DNA from: Hymenobacter arizonensis
GTDB taxonomy: Bacteria; Bacteroidota; Bacteroidia; Cytophagales; Hymenobacteraceae
Direction: 5' to 3'
DNA length: 64,000 bases
Assembly: GCF_900115775.1 (NCBI RefSeq)
Contig: NZ_FOXS01000008.1
Location: 158,640 to 222,639 of the forward strand
Positions 15,878 through 25,118 of the stretch are shown here, in pieces. Every line of letters starts with the position of its first letter. Within the stretch, counting starts at the first letter, position 1. Both the position numbers and the translations under genes were made by a program. Below the pieces are notes generated by a model. That model was not told the origin of the DNA. It saw only the letters and a list, made by a program, of their open reading frames with translations, and searched no databases.

Positions 15878-17371
15878 ATGCCTGCCCTAACTACTCCGCA
15901 CCAATTCACTCCTGAGCAAAACAGCTTCATCCATGACTATTTGAAGGAGGTAGCTAATGGCGACGCTGCCGTCTTTGCTGGGGCTGGCCTGTCGGTAGGA
16001 GCTGGCTATGTCGATTGGCGCGGGCTTTTAGAGGACATCGCGCAGGATGTAGGGTTAAAAATCGACCAAGAAACTGACCTCATCTCGCTCGCGCAGTTTC
16101 ATCACAACGAGCGCGGCGGCCGCGGCAAACTTAACGCACGAATTATCGAGGAGTTTACGGAGAAAGCCGAACTCACGCAAAACCATAAAATATTGGCCCG
16201 CCTGCCGATAAACACGTTTTGGACGACCAATTACGATAGCTTAATCGAAACTGCGCTGGAAGCAGCAGGCAAGCGGGTCGACACGAAGCACGAGGTCGGT
16301 CAGCTCAGCAACCCCATGTATCGCCGCCAGGCCGTTGTGTATAAAATGCACGGTGATGCCAAACACGCCGACCAAGCCACGCTCACGAAGGATGATTACG
16401 AGCGATACCACAGCAAGAATGCAGCGTTTGTTACCACCCTCAGCTCCGACTTGGTTTCCAAAACTTTTCTCTTCGTTGGGTTTAGCTTCACCGATCCAAA
16501 CTTGGATTATATTCTAAGTCGCGTACGTCTGTTTCTGAACGGCAACTCACGCCCCCATTTTTGCTTAATCAAGCGCGTCGCACGCCACGATAAAGGTATT
16601 AAATCGAAAGCTGACTTTGATTACAAAACCCGACGGCAGCAACTTATGGTTTCTGATTTGAAGCGGTTTCAAATAACCGCGGTATACGTAAATGATTATA
16701 CCGAAATCCCTCTTTTGCTACGCGAGATAGAAACTCGTTATAAGCGTAAAACGGTCTTTATTTCGGGCAGCGCTGCGCACTTTGCCCCGTATCCAGAGCA
16801 GGATTCACTACAGTTCATCCATGACCTAAGCCGCGGGCTTGTTGAAAATAAGTTTTCAGTAATTAATGGCTTCGGGGTTGGTGTAGGAAGCGCCGTAATA
16901 AACGGTGCTCTTGAGGCGGTAGAAAAGGCTCCTAGGCTTTACAGCGAAGACCAGTTGATAATGCGACCTTTTCCGCAAGTGAAAACTGGTCGTACCGAGC
17001 TTGAGAAATTATGGAAGGGCTACCGCGAACGGATGATGTCGTTTGCTGGCATCGCTATTTTCATTTTTGGTAACAAGCTGCAATCGACCGCAGAAGAGCC
17101 TGCCACTCCTGAAATCGTGCTGGCGGGTGGGGTACGTAAGGAGTTTGAAATTGCCAAGTCACTCGGGCTGTTGTTGGTGCCAATAGGGGCAACTGGCAGC
17201 ATGGCCAAGGAATTATGGGCCGAAGTGCAGGTTGCTTATGACAGCCTGTTTCCAAACTCGACCCCAAAACAGAAGAGGCAGTTTCTTTCGTTGGGTGATG
17301 AAACCAAAACGCTGGACCAGCACCGCGAAACGGTGATAGAATTGATAAAAAAATTCAATCAAAATTATTAA
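15878..17371 (+). CDS. thsA: ThsA, SIR2-SLOG effector of Thoeris
   Basis: 497 residues from the ATG at 15878. Residues about 28-285 are a SIR2 domain: AVFAGAGLSVGAGY, FWTTNYDSLIETAL with N118, and VVYKMHGDA with H158, the residues expected for NAD cleavage. Residues about 295-490 are the Sir2/TIR-associating SLOG domain: KTVFISGSAAHF, VINGFGVGVGSAVINGALEA and EFEIAKSLGLLLVPIGATGS, the pocket that binds the cyclic ADP-ribose signal. On activation ThsA depletes NAD and halts the infected cell. Length matches known ThsA. The thsB gene follows after 2 nt, confirming a Thoeris operon. Confidence 0.92.
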   Translation: MPALTTPHQFTPEQNSFIHDYLKEVANGDAAVFAGAGLSVGAGYVDWRGLLEDIAQDVGLKIDQETDLISLAQFHHNERGGRGKLNARIIEEFTEKAELTQNHKILARLPINTFWTTNYDSLIETALEAAGKRVDTKHEVGQLSNPMYRRQAVVYKMHGDAKHADQATLTKDDYERYHSKNAAFVTTLSSDLVSKTFLFVGFSFTDPNLDYILSRVRLFLNGNSRPHFCLIKRVARHDKGIKSKADFDYKTRRQQLMVSDLKRFQITAVYVNDYTEIPLLLREIETRYKRKTVFISGSAAHFAPYPEQDSLQFIHDLSRGLVENKFSVINGFGVGVGSAVINGALEAVEKAPRLYSEDQLIMRPFPQVKTGRTELEKLWKGYRERMMSFAGIAIFIFGNKLQSTAEEPATPEIVLAGGVRKEFEIAKSLGLLLVPIGATGSMAKELWAEVQVAYDSLFPNSTPKQKRQFLSLGDETKTLDQHRETVIELIKKFNQNY

Positions 17372-17373
17372 TC

Positions 17374-17862
17374 ATGGCCCGTAAGGTATTTTTTAGCTTC
17401 CATTATTCCCGCGATTCTCATCGCGTATCCCAGATTCGGGAGTGCAATTCTGTTTCGCAGCATTTTACGCTTACCCCATTTTTAACAAAATCTAAATGGG
17501 AAGAAATCAAACTTGAGGGTCGTAAGGCCATCGAGAACTGGATTGAGGAGAACATGCGCGGCACGTCAGTTGTCGTGGTTTGCTATGGTCGTGAGACCGC
17601 TACCCGCCCGTGGGTTCGATATGAACTTGAGAAAGCGCATCGAGAAGGCCGCGGCATCCTTGCAATCGATATGAGCGGCATGAAGAATTTGCAGCAAGCG
17701 GTTGACTACATCGGAATAAATCCACTAACCACTGCAAGTGATGCGAACAAAAGACCGCTTTCCAACTTCGCACAGTACCGCACCTATCACTGGAATCATG
17801 ACGACGGGCGCAATAACATTGACGAGTGGATTGAGCAAGCAGCTCAATTAGTGAATCGGTAG
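17374..17862 (+). CDS. thsB: ThsB, TIR-domain sensor of Thoeris
   Basis: 162 residues. ThsB-type TIR: KVFFSFHYSRDSHRVSQIRE, then FLTKSKWEEIKLEGRKAI, strand TSVVVVCYGRET, then TRPWVRYELEKAHREGRGIL. E84 in WVRYELE is the expected catalytic Glu. By family knowledge it detects infection and makes a cyclic ADP-ribose isomer for ThsA, whose gene ends 2 nt upstream. It differs strongly from the ThsB-like TIR at 14268, so this locus has two possible sensors for one effector, as seen in several described Thoeris systems. Confidence 0.9.
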   Translation: MARKVFFSFHYSRDSHRVSQIRECNSVSQHFTLTPFLTKSKWEEIKLEGRKAIENWIEENMRGTSVVVVCYGRETATRPWVRYELEKAHREGRGILAIDMSGMKNLQQAVDYIGINPLTTASDANKRPLSNFAQYRTYHWNHDDGRNNIDEWIEQAAQLVNR

Positions 17863-17967
17863 CGGGATGTCTCTTGTCCTCTAGGCTTATCACACTCCGT
17901 TTACACATCTTTCCGACAAGGCGTTGCCTTGGCCGCACCACGGTGTAATTCAAGTGACAACTTCGTT

Positions 17968-18297
17968 TTATCTGGCTCGTCTTTGGAATCCAAGTGCTCC
18001 AGCGTGGTCTGCGCCACCTTGCAATAGCTTGTTTGGCCAGTCAGCGCCCGTTACGGGCCCCCAGAATCGAGACCACCAGCCGCGGGTGTTGCCCCCTCCG
18101 ACTCTGTAAAAACGATACTGCTCGTCGTCCACGAGTGTCCGAGCGAATCGCCGCACGTTGCCGGGCACCACCCAGCCTCGTTCCGCCTGCAGAGAGTGCC
18201 TCAGGTGTCCTCCGAACAGATAAATCTCTACGCGTGACTGCTCGTTCTTTAATGGAATAGTGCGGTAATCAATCAGTTGTTTGCTTTTTTGTATCAA
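17968..18297 (-). CDS. Small hypothetical protein
   Basis: A 109-codon minus-strand frame with protein-like sequence in its first 80 residues (IPLKNEQSRVEIYLFGGHLR, then ERGWVVPGNVRRFARTL and EQYRFYRVGGGNTRGWW). No family recognised. It lies in the 700-nt gap between thsB and the next plus-strand gene; the rest of that gap shows nothing. Confidence 0.35.
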   Translation of the reverse strand: MIQKSKQLIDYRTIPLKNEQSRVEIYLFGGHLRHSLQAERGWVVPGNVRRFARTLVDDEQYRFYRVGGGNTRGWWSRFWGPVTGADWPNKLLQGGADHAGALGFQRRAR

Positions 18298-18569
18298 ATT
18301 CTAGCTAAGCAGGAGTTAGCACATTAAAATAGGGACCATCAATTAGGAAGTTGTCGCAATAAGTAGAGATAAAAGAAGCGGTGTGGTCATGCTCACGCTT
18401 TACTGGCGTAACCTGCTCGATGCGTCTAACACCAGAGATTTCGAAAAAACGGATATAAATTTTGCATGTAATACCTTTTTATTATATTTATTCCACGAAC
18501 AAGTATTCTGTTTGGCGCAAGCACTACTGCCTTTTCATAGCCCATCGTTAACGCCTCAACCTCGAACTA

Positions 18570-18998
18570 ATGATGTACGCGTCGGCCTTGTTGTTACAGG
18601 CAGCCACTCCGGCTACTGCCATTCCCGTAGTCAATAGTTTCTTTACCACGGAAAGCTTTGCCACTTTTGGTGGCGCAACGGCCATTACGTTTGTGGTCGC
18701 CAATGGCATCCAACGGGCGTTTGACTACAACCCCAAGTGGTTGGCTTTGGCCATTGCGATTGCCGTCTGTGAGATGGTGGTGGTGGTGAGTGGCCCTATT
18801 ACGGCCGCCGCCTGCACAGTGGCCTTGCTCAACGGCTTTTTGGTGTACAGCACTGCCGGTGGAATCACCAGTCTGCCTGGCAATCCCAATCCCGGGCATA
18901 CCAGCGGCGGGGGAGCCGCTCGCAGCCCCCTCAACGTGCCAGGGGCAACTGCCGCAGCCGCGCGGCCCAACCGGAAGTTTTTGTCCTCGTGGTTCTAA
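18570..18998 (+). CDS. Small membrane protein with Pro/Gly/Ala-rich tail
   Basis: 142 residues. Membrane segments are visible near residues 5-20 (SALLLQAATPATAIPVV), 34-50 and 58-92 (WLALAIAIAVCEMVVVVSGP, then AACTVALLNGFLVYSTAGG). The C-terminal 45 residues are low-complexity and probably exposed. No family recognised. The N-terminus shares LLLQAAT with the 55-residue ORF at 9461. It precedes a run of genes for secreted proteins. Confidence 0.6.
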   Translation: MMYASALLLQAATPATAIPVVNSFFTTESFATFGGATAITFVVANGIQRAFDYNPKWLALAIAIAVCEMVVVVSGPITAAACTVALLNGFLVYSTAGGITSLPGNPNPGHTSGGGAARSPLNVPGATAAAARPNRKFLSSWF

Positions 18999-19178
18999 CT
19001 GCCCAGTAGCTGCATTCACTAGACGTTCTTTTTTTGGAATTATTCGTGGGGATGAACCCTGTACAAAGCCGTATCGGCGAGCCCGAACCCAAATTGACGA
19101 AGGGCGACTTAGGTACTTTGAATACATAATTCAAAAGTAACTTATATACTCAAAATTAGGATTTAATTACTTCATCTA

Positions 19179-20072
19179 ATGAAAACTCCCGGCAGTAAAG
19201 CAAAGCGGTTACGCCTCAACCGTAAGCCCATCCCCGATTGGAATCGTTACTACCGAGTGAGTTGCTTTGAAACTAAGTACCCAAACGAAACGGGACTGAG
19301 CAATTTAGAAACCAACCCATCAGCTAGACGGTCCGCCCGTGACTCCCGGCTCGGGGAACAGCCCTTTAAAGTCATGGGCGGACTGGACATTCCTGCGCCT
19401 GATCCGCTTCCTGATTGTGTGGCCTTAGGGTCTAACACTAGGGGATATGGGGCCTCCGGGGTTCTGATTTCACCCCGGGTGGTGTTGTCTGCAGCCCATG
19501 CGGCAGCCTATTCTGACTTCGTCTTTTTTGGTGACGATGTCCATCGTGGCGGGAAAGTAATGAAGGTAATTAACCGGCGTATCCATCAGCAGTTTAACCC
19601 GAACACCTACGAAAATGATTTGATGGTCCTGTTACTGGAACACCCCGTGCCGGTCCTGCCGAGAGTCATCGCCAGCACTTTCCTTACCGACGGCGCCAGC
19701 GCCGGGCTGGTGGCCGGCTTTGGATACAATGATGTTGCGGGCACGGCCGGCTTTGGGAAAAAGCGACTGGGACACGTTCCCATTGTATCCAACGGCTGCG
19801 TGGGCGTGAAGAATGGCATTGCCGATGCGCAGCAGTACCGCTGCTTCAGGAACAAAGAAATGGTGGCGATCCACCCGCAAGGTATGGTAGACGCGTGTAC
19901 CGGCGACAGCGGCGGCCCTTTTTACACGAGGGATCCGCAAGGAAATTTGTTGCTCAGCGGCGTAACCTCGAGAAACGTGGGAGATGCCAGCAGGCCGTGC
20001 GGAGACGGAACGGTGTACGTGCGGGTCGACCGGTATTTCGCCTGGATAAGCCAATTTCTACCCCACGCCTAA
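19179..20072 (+). CDS. Trypsin-like (S1) serine protease
   Basis: 297 residues. All three catalytic elements of the chymotrypsin fold are present: His in VVLSAAHAA, Asp in YENDLMVLLLEHP and Ser in DACTGDSGGPF. Gly-Phe-Gly, two Cys near GCVGVKNG and RCFRN, and the C-terminal VYVRVDRYFAWISQFL helix complete the domain (about residues 70-295). The first 65 residues are basic and show no clear signal peptide, so secretion is uncertain; residues 1-60 may be a propeptide. The gene for a secreted protein follows 14 nt later, suggesting an operon. Confidence 0.88.
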   Translation: MKTPGSKAKRLRLNRKPIPDWNRYYRVSCFETKYPNETGLSNLETNPSARRSARDSRLGEQPFKVMGGLDIPAPDPLPDCVALGSNTRGYGASGVLISPRVVLSAAHAAAYSDFVFFGDDVHRGGKVMKVINRRIHQQFNPNTYENDLMVLLLEHPVPVLPRVIASTFLTDGASAGLVAGFGYNDVAGTAGFGKKRLGHVPIVSNGCVGVKNGIADAQQYRCFRNKEMVAIHPQGMVDACTGDSGGPFYTRDPQGNLLLSGVTSRNVGDASRPCGDGTVYVRVDRYFAWISQFLPHA

Positions 20073-20086
20073 TTGCTACCAAGGCC

Positions 20087-21352
20087 ATGAAAACACTTTT
20101 ACTGCGAGCCGCCTGCGGATTCACGCTTATTATGAACCCCTGGGCACAAAAATGCGCTGCCCAGGTTCCCCATCTTGGGTTACGACCGCCCAGCACCAAG
20201 ACTCAAGACCCTGGCGGCGCCCCCTTGTCCTTGCCGGCCACCAGCCCCTGGATCGTCGCCGGGGCCCAATTGGGGTATAAATTCGCGGGAAACGACGATT
20301 TTGCCGATGGCTTGGTTGCCTCCGGCAGGGCGCAGTTTTACGCCCTTGATTTTGTTGGCCAGGCCGCAGGGCTAAGTTTGCCCCTGATAGGCAACATCTC
20401 TAAGTTAACAACCAACGCAAAGAACACCGATCCTGATCGAGTCATCTCGGAGCTGCTAACCACTAGCCAGGGACTCAATTTCGGGCTTTACCCGTGCTAT
20501 GAAATGAATCAGGGATCAAAGATTGCTACCCGGTTCACCTTATACGGCTCCGGCGTTTACAAACTCAATACCGCCCGGGCAACGGCAGATTCCAGCTTGG
20601 TGTACTTGAACCAAGGCCGCTTCTCGATGGGCCTGGGCGTGGACGTTTTTCCGAAAGAAAAGGCCAACGAGATGAACCTGCCGCTCAGCTTCTCGGTCGA
20701 GCCCGTGGTCACGGTGGTGAAGCGCAAGGATTACGAGCGGGTCACCGGCTTCACCAACAAAAACCTGTTCAGCTTGGAATTGACCGGGGTCTTACCCATT
20801 GGCCGAAATACGGGACTACTTGCCCAAATGGCCGTGGCCGATCAAGGCCCCACCGTGTGGCGGGTTGGCCTTCTCATCGTTACCGGCAGCGGGACCGGCA
20901 CCGGCAACCAACCCGGGGCCAACGGGGGGCACGAGAAAAAACCGTGGGAAACCGGCAAACAGGGCGGCGCCCCGGCAACGGAAGGCACTCAATATCTTTC
21001 CGCCATTGTAAAAGGCCGGGTGGTGAACGCAACCGGCGCAGTGCTCAAAGCACAACCGCTAAGCATCATCCCCCACGTTGACCCAACGGATTTGACAACT
21101 TACTCCGGAACCGCAATTACAAATTTAAGCGGCAACGAAGTGGTGACTGATGCTAACGGGGAGTTCACAACTACAATTATCATAAAGGATGAACAGTACG
21201 CAGACAAAGCCCGCGATATCTACCTGCACATTTTGAACAGCGACAAAGCAGAGCTGAAATTCAAGCCCAATTTTGTGAAGTTTACCGTCAACAAAGATGG
21301 GATTCCCCCGAAAAACTCAGTAGCAGACCTCGGGAACATAAGCGCTCTGTGA
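20087..21352 (+). CDS. Secreted or outer-membrane protein of unknown function
   Basis: 421 residues from the ATG at 20087 (MKTLLLRAACGFTLIMN); longer frames upstream overlap the protease gene and are false. The N-terminus is a signal peptide ending near CAAQ. Residues about 45-280 have alternating beta strands with aromatic ends (WIVAGAQLGYKFAG, RFTLYGSGVYKLNTA, FSVEPVVTVVKRKDY), like a small outer-membrane barrel. A Gly/Thr/Asn-rich linker follows, then a beta-sandwich-like domain (YLSAIVKGRVVNATGAVL, EVVTDANGEFTTTIII) resembling carboxypeptidase-regulatory or Ig-like folds. It begins 14 nt after the S1 protease gene; a substrate or partner relation is plausible but unproven. Confidence 0.65.
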   Translation: MKTLLLRAACGFTLIMNPWAQKCAAQVPHLGLRPPSTKTQDPGGAPLSLPATSPWIVAGAQLGYKFAGNDDFADGLVASGRAQFYALDFVGQAAGLSLPLIGNISKLTTNAKNTDPDRVISELLTTSQGLNFGLYPCYEMNQGSKIATRFTLYGSGVYKLNTARATADSSLVYLNQGRFSMGLGVDVFPKEKANEMNLPLSFSVEPVVTVVKRKDYERVTGFTNKNLFSLELTGVLPIGRNTGLLAQMAVADQGPTVWRVGLLIVTGSGTGTGNQPGANGGHEKKPWETGKQGGAPATEGTQYLSAIVKGRVVNATGAVLKAQPLSIIPHVDPTDLTTYSGTAITNLSGNEVVTDANGEFTTTIIIKDEQYADKARDIYLHILNSDKAELKFKPNFVKFTVNKDGIPPKNSVADLGNISAL

Positions 21353-22370
21353 ATAGGGGCCACCTTTCCCTTTCAGGTGGACTTAGTAGGACGCGGAACT
21401 CTTGTGCGTGCGGGCTAATGCAGGCAACTCACTACGAGGCATTGTTATGGGGAGAAGCGCCCGGTCAAGAAGACTGTCTAGGCAATCAGCAAACCCTGTT
21501 CGGGGATGCTTCGCCGCGGACAAGGCAGTGAGCGTGGCTGGATTTTCCACTATAGTCGGTGGTTCTCCGGTTGATCCGGCATCGCACAACTCGGCCCTGT
21601 TTCCAAGGTTGGCGTATTGAAAGGGGACGTTGAAAACTGCGATAGCTAACCCGGGTGAATTTAGATTAGACCGCCATCCGCCGTACGGCGCCAGCTAAAG
21701 CCCAAAACGGGGTTTGCCGGATAGGAGTTACCACGTAGCGGCGTACTCAGGCCGAGCTCGTTTCCGGGCTCGGTCGCAGGGTTCTGCAATGGTTGGACTA
21801 TGGGCTAATTGTCCACGCCTGGAAAAGGACGCACTTAAATCTATTCTGGGGTAAGAGATTAGGGTTGCTTGCGCACAGTCGCCTTGACCTAGCAAAAGCC
21901 ATTAAGCCCAGCGATGGAGAGAAGGCGATTAAGCGCGTCACTTCCTCTTTCCGGAAGCCGGAGGGACTTGCCGCCGTACTTAATGCAAAGCAGCATCGGC
22001 CAAGGGCCTCAGGAACTGGTCGCTCAGCTACCTCTAAATCCCCCGTTTCGTTACGGCCGCTTGGCGGCGGTTGGGCGCCGAGGTAAAGAGAGCAGGACTG
22101 AGTGTTCCGGGCTCATCAACCTAGGGCGGGTTGTCAAGTGCCTACGCCCGGCTTGTCTTCAGTTGGGAAATGCCTGGCACTGCGCCCTGCAGACTTATTC
22201 AATCAACCAGTACGGCCCGGTCGGGCTGCCTATGCTCTCTGATCCTGCCTTTCTGTGGCGGATTCCGTATATTGCCAGAAGGGAAACCAAGCTACGGTAA
22301 GCGGCTCACACATAGTGAACATAAACGCGTTACCGGGGGTTTATTCAGCAAAGCCTAGAATCAATATGCC
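21353..22370. other. One-kilobase gap without a convincing gene
   Basis: Short overlapping frames in several phases, none protein-like. Probably intergenic or decayed DNA. Confidence 0.4.
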
Positions 22371-22649
22371 ATGTTAGCAAAGCCAAATAAATCGGTCTTT
22401 CAAGGCCGGGTGCGAGCAATCCGCTCGGAGGAGGACGGCTGGGGAGCGAACATTGATTTGGTCGTGACTAAGAACGAGTCGCCGATCTTGGAGCGGGATT
22501 TTTTACGTCCGGCTCCGGGCTCGGTGGTGACCGTATTCGCTGCTAACCCGGCTAAAATTCAGGTCGGTGAGTCCCTGCGAGTCCACGCCAACCTCACCGC
22601 GGGCCCTTTTGGGGGGCGCGCCGTGGCGGAATCGCTCACTCGCGTGTAA
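22371..22649 (+). CDS. Small hypothetical beta-rich protein
   Basis: 92 residues, no motif recognised. The pattern VFQGRVRAIRSEEDGWGANI, LRPAPGSVVTVFAANPAKI and VGESLRVHANLTAGPFGG suggests a small OB-fold or beta-barrel. ATG start and TAA stop are clean. It ends 20 nt before the convergent M6 metalloprotease gene. Confidence 0.5.
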   Translation: MLAKPNKSVFQGRVRAIRSEEDGWGANIDLVVTKNESPILERDFLRPAPGSVVTVFAANPAKIQVGESLRVHANLTAGPFGGRAVAESLTRV

Positions 22650-22669
22650 GCGAGATCAGACTTCAGCGA

Positions 22670-24070
22670 TCAGACTTCAATGGTGAAAGTTGCCTTTCCC
22701 TGGCGCGCTGAGTAAGCAATGCCCCGAAAGCTTATTCCCGACGCCGCGCCCATGTTCACGCGCGTGGACGGCACCGTATTGTCGTCGATCGCGGTGACCT
22801 TTTTGGTGCCGGGAAACAAATCGCCGGCGTCCCCGCTGTTTCGGTTGTATTCAAGGTCTCGTTTGCCGTCCGCTTGCACCAAAGCGACTTGGTAGCCCAA
22901 GGGGTTGTTGTTGCTGGATTGCGTCTCGTCGATGTGCCAGATGGCCAGGCCGGCCCCGGGCAAGGCGGCGTCCTGGCCGGTTTTTTGACGGCACTCCACC
23001 AAAAAATATTCTGGCCCTTTCTTTTTATTCGGCCACACTTGGTAACAGGCTGCAGGGTCCTCGGCCAAGGGCCTCAACTCGATCGCCATCGGGTGCTGCA
23101 CCGGCTGCGGTTTGAGCCAGCCCAGCTTGGCGAGGCACCAGCAACTCATGCGCACGGGGTGGTCGCCCTGGCCGCCCCATGAGCCCCCCGCCATCAGGCA
23201 CCAGTCCCCGATTCCATGGGAACGGTAGCTGCTGTCGTATAAATCCGGTAAGCCCAACACGTGGCCAAATTCGTGGGCAAAAACCCCAACGTGACCGTCC
23301 TCCGGTTCAGTGGAGTAAGCGAACACCTTGATTCCGTTGTGTTCAAAGGCGGTCGGCAGCACCCACTTGTGCGACCAAATCTTGTGCGGCCGCAGGTTGG
23401 GGTCGGCTTCGGCTTCTGCGCCTCCGCCGGCGTGAATCAAAAAGACGCCATCGACGTAGCCGTCGTGATTCAAGTCAAATCGATTCAGCGTATCGGTTTG
23501 ACAGTAGACGTCTAATACGTCCTTAAGCAAGCCCGGGGTGTTTTGGGGGAAGTTCTCGCCCGTGCCGCTTTGCCCATTGGTGTAATGGCTGTAGGGGCGC
23601 GGGGCCCGGATATACCCGATCACCTCGCCGGTCACCGTGAGCACCCCGCCGGAGAGCTGGGCGTAATAGGACGCCATGGAATCGGGGTTCTGGGCGTCGA
23701 AGAGCAGGGCCTGGAAGTCCGCCTTAGGCCGGACGCCCGGGTTGTCGCTGAAATCAACCATCAGCGCTAGGGCGTGCATGGTGCGTTGTTTGCTCTTAGT
23801 TCCCAGCCGCACCATTTCCGTCGGCGCCGATAAGCTCGCCGGGGCCCGGGAAACGGATTCCTCCAATGCATAAAAAACGCCGTCGTTAAAGCCAATGGTG
23901 CGCAAAGAGTCCGTGGACAGGAGGCCCATCGCGGTTGCGAGACGAATGTCGCCCAGGGAGAGCGCCCGTTGCTCTTTGACTTCTTGCCGGATGCTGCGAA
24001 CAACGTCCGGAGCCGCAACGCAGGCGGTTGGCCCGATCAGGTAATCGAAGGGTAAATCAGCGGTTGTCAT
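22670..24070 (-). CDS. M6-family metalloprotease (immune inhibitor A-like)
   Basis: 466 residues from the ATG at 24070 (MTTADLPFDYL); an upstream in-frame start at 24217 would add 49 residues of poor quality. The zinc site is HEFGHVLGLPD, and the flanking family blocks are present: LALMVDFSDNPGV, YYAQLSGGVLTVTGEVIGY, RFDLNHDGYVDGVFLIHAGGG, CLMAGGSWGG and GAGLAIWHIDE. It looks complete for a catalytic domain, but no signal peptide is visible at either start, which is unusual for the family. Transcribed alone, convergent with the 22371 gene. Confidence 0.87.
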   Translation of the reverse strand: MTTADLPFDYLIGPTACVAAPDVVRSIRQEVKEQRALSLGDIRLATAMGLLSTDSLRTIGFNDGVFYALEESVSRAPASLSAPTEMVRLGTKSKQRTMHALALMVDFSDNPGVRPKADFQALLFDAQNPDSMASYYAQLSGGVLTVTGEVIGYIRAPRPYSHYTNGQSGTGENFPQNTPGLLKDVLDVYCQTDTLNRFDLNHDGYVDGVFLIHAGGGAEAEADPNLRPHKIWSHKWVLPTAFEHNGIKVFAYSTEPEDGHVGVFAHEFGHVLGLPDLYDSSYRSHGIGDWCLMAGGSWGGQGDHPVRMSCWCLAKLGWLKPQPVQHPMAIELRPLAEDPAACYQVWPNKKKGPEYFLVECRQKTGQDAALPGAGLAIWHIDETQSSNNNPLGYQVALVQADGKRDLEYNRNSGDAGDLFPGTKKVTAIDDNTVPSTRVNMGAASGISFRGIAYSARQGKATFTIEV

Positions 24071-24509
24071 TGTGGTTTTGCGGGGGGTATAGTGCTTGAT
24101 GGAGACAAACTGGCCTTTGCGTCTCCCCGGCGCCGACCGTCTCTGCTCGGAGAGCAAAATGATCACAAAGCCGCTCGTTAATCTCTGGTAGCCGAATCTT
24201 GGGGTGGATATGACCAAATAGTTAGTAACTGTTTGTTGAAACTAAATACTAGCTTTTTAGCCACTTGTCAATAGTGCCAGGAGACAAGTACATATTTGAT
24301 GATCCTTGGAGTAACCCATATTGACAAACAAGGAGAAGTATGCAGTCGACTAGGTTAAGAAATGGCTATGTTTAGTCCTTTGCCATTCAGAATTCTTTCA
24401 CCAAGCTTTGATAAAATTGATGCAAGCATCAGGTACTATTGAATAGGCATGCGATTTGGCCTAAAAATGAAATAATGTTCAAAAATTGCTTTAGATCATT
24501 TTTAGTGCA

Positions 24510-24525
24510 TCAGTGCTGGCACTGA
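24510..24525. repeat. 16-bp palindrome, copy 1
   Basis: TCAGTGCTGGCACTGA: 7-bp perfect arms around TG. An identical copy is at 25040-25055. Possible operator or mobile-element relic. Confidence 0.55.
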
Positions 24526-25039
24526 ATATTATGCAGTGGAGCAAAAGTATTGCACGGTACAAGGGCCAGCACCGACAATTAGTACGGCCCATGTAACAAC
24601 TCGCAGCTGCCGTCCTGCGACCTGAGCAGCTGGCTCATGGCCATTAACGGCTTCAATCTAGTGGTCTCTGGTGCCACGGATAGTTACCGGAAAGACACGT
24701 GAATTAGCGCTGAATAAGACCTTAGAGTAGGCCAGTGTCCTTCGACAGAAAAGAACTTCGCTCTGCAACTCGGGCCGATTATAACCTGAATTAATAAAAT
24801 CTTCTCCGGCAGGATGAGCATGTCCCAAAAATCCCTCCTACTCGTAATGAGGAGCGTTACCGGCTTAGCGACCTCAGCGTGCGGTGTGGTCGGATCAATC
24901 GGTTGCAGGCTGCGTCGGGGATTGCTATTTCAGTCTGATCTCACATTCTGCCTCACGGCTAACCATAAACAAGTAGGCTTAAGGGACTAACTGCCCAACG
25001 GTCGCCCACGGTAATGGGGTTGCTGAATCTGCCCCGGAT

Positions 25040-25055
25040 TCAGTGCTGGCACTGA
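25040..25055. repeat. 16-bp palindrome, copy 2
   Basis: Same 16 bases as at 24510-24525, here 63 nt before the lipoprotein start at 25119. Confidence 0.55.
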
Positions 25056-25118
25056 TGCGGGGCATTGTCTGCGCCCATTGCTTTGGCTTATCATGCGCAG
25101 CCCATTCCCTGATGCCAT

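Larger units (their letters stand above)
24071..25118. other. Gap with two copies of a 16-bp palindrome
   Basis: No convincing gene on either strand. The left half is AT-rich. It carries the repeated palindrome listed separately at 24510 and 25040. Confidence 0.4.
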
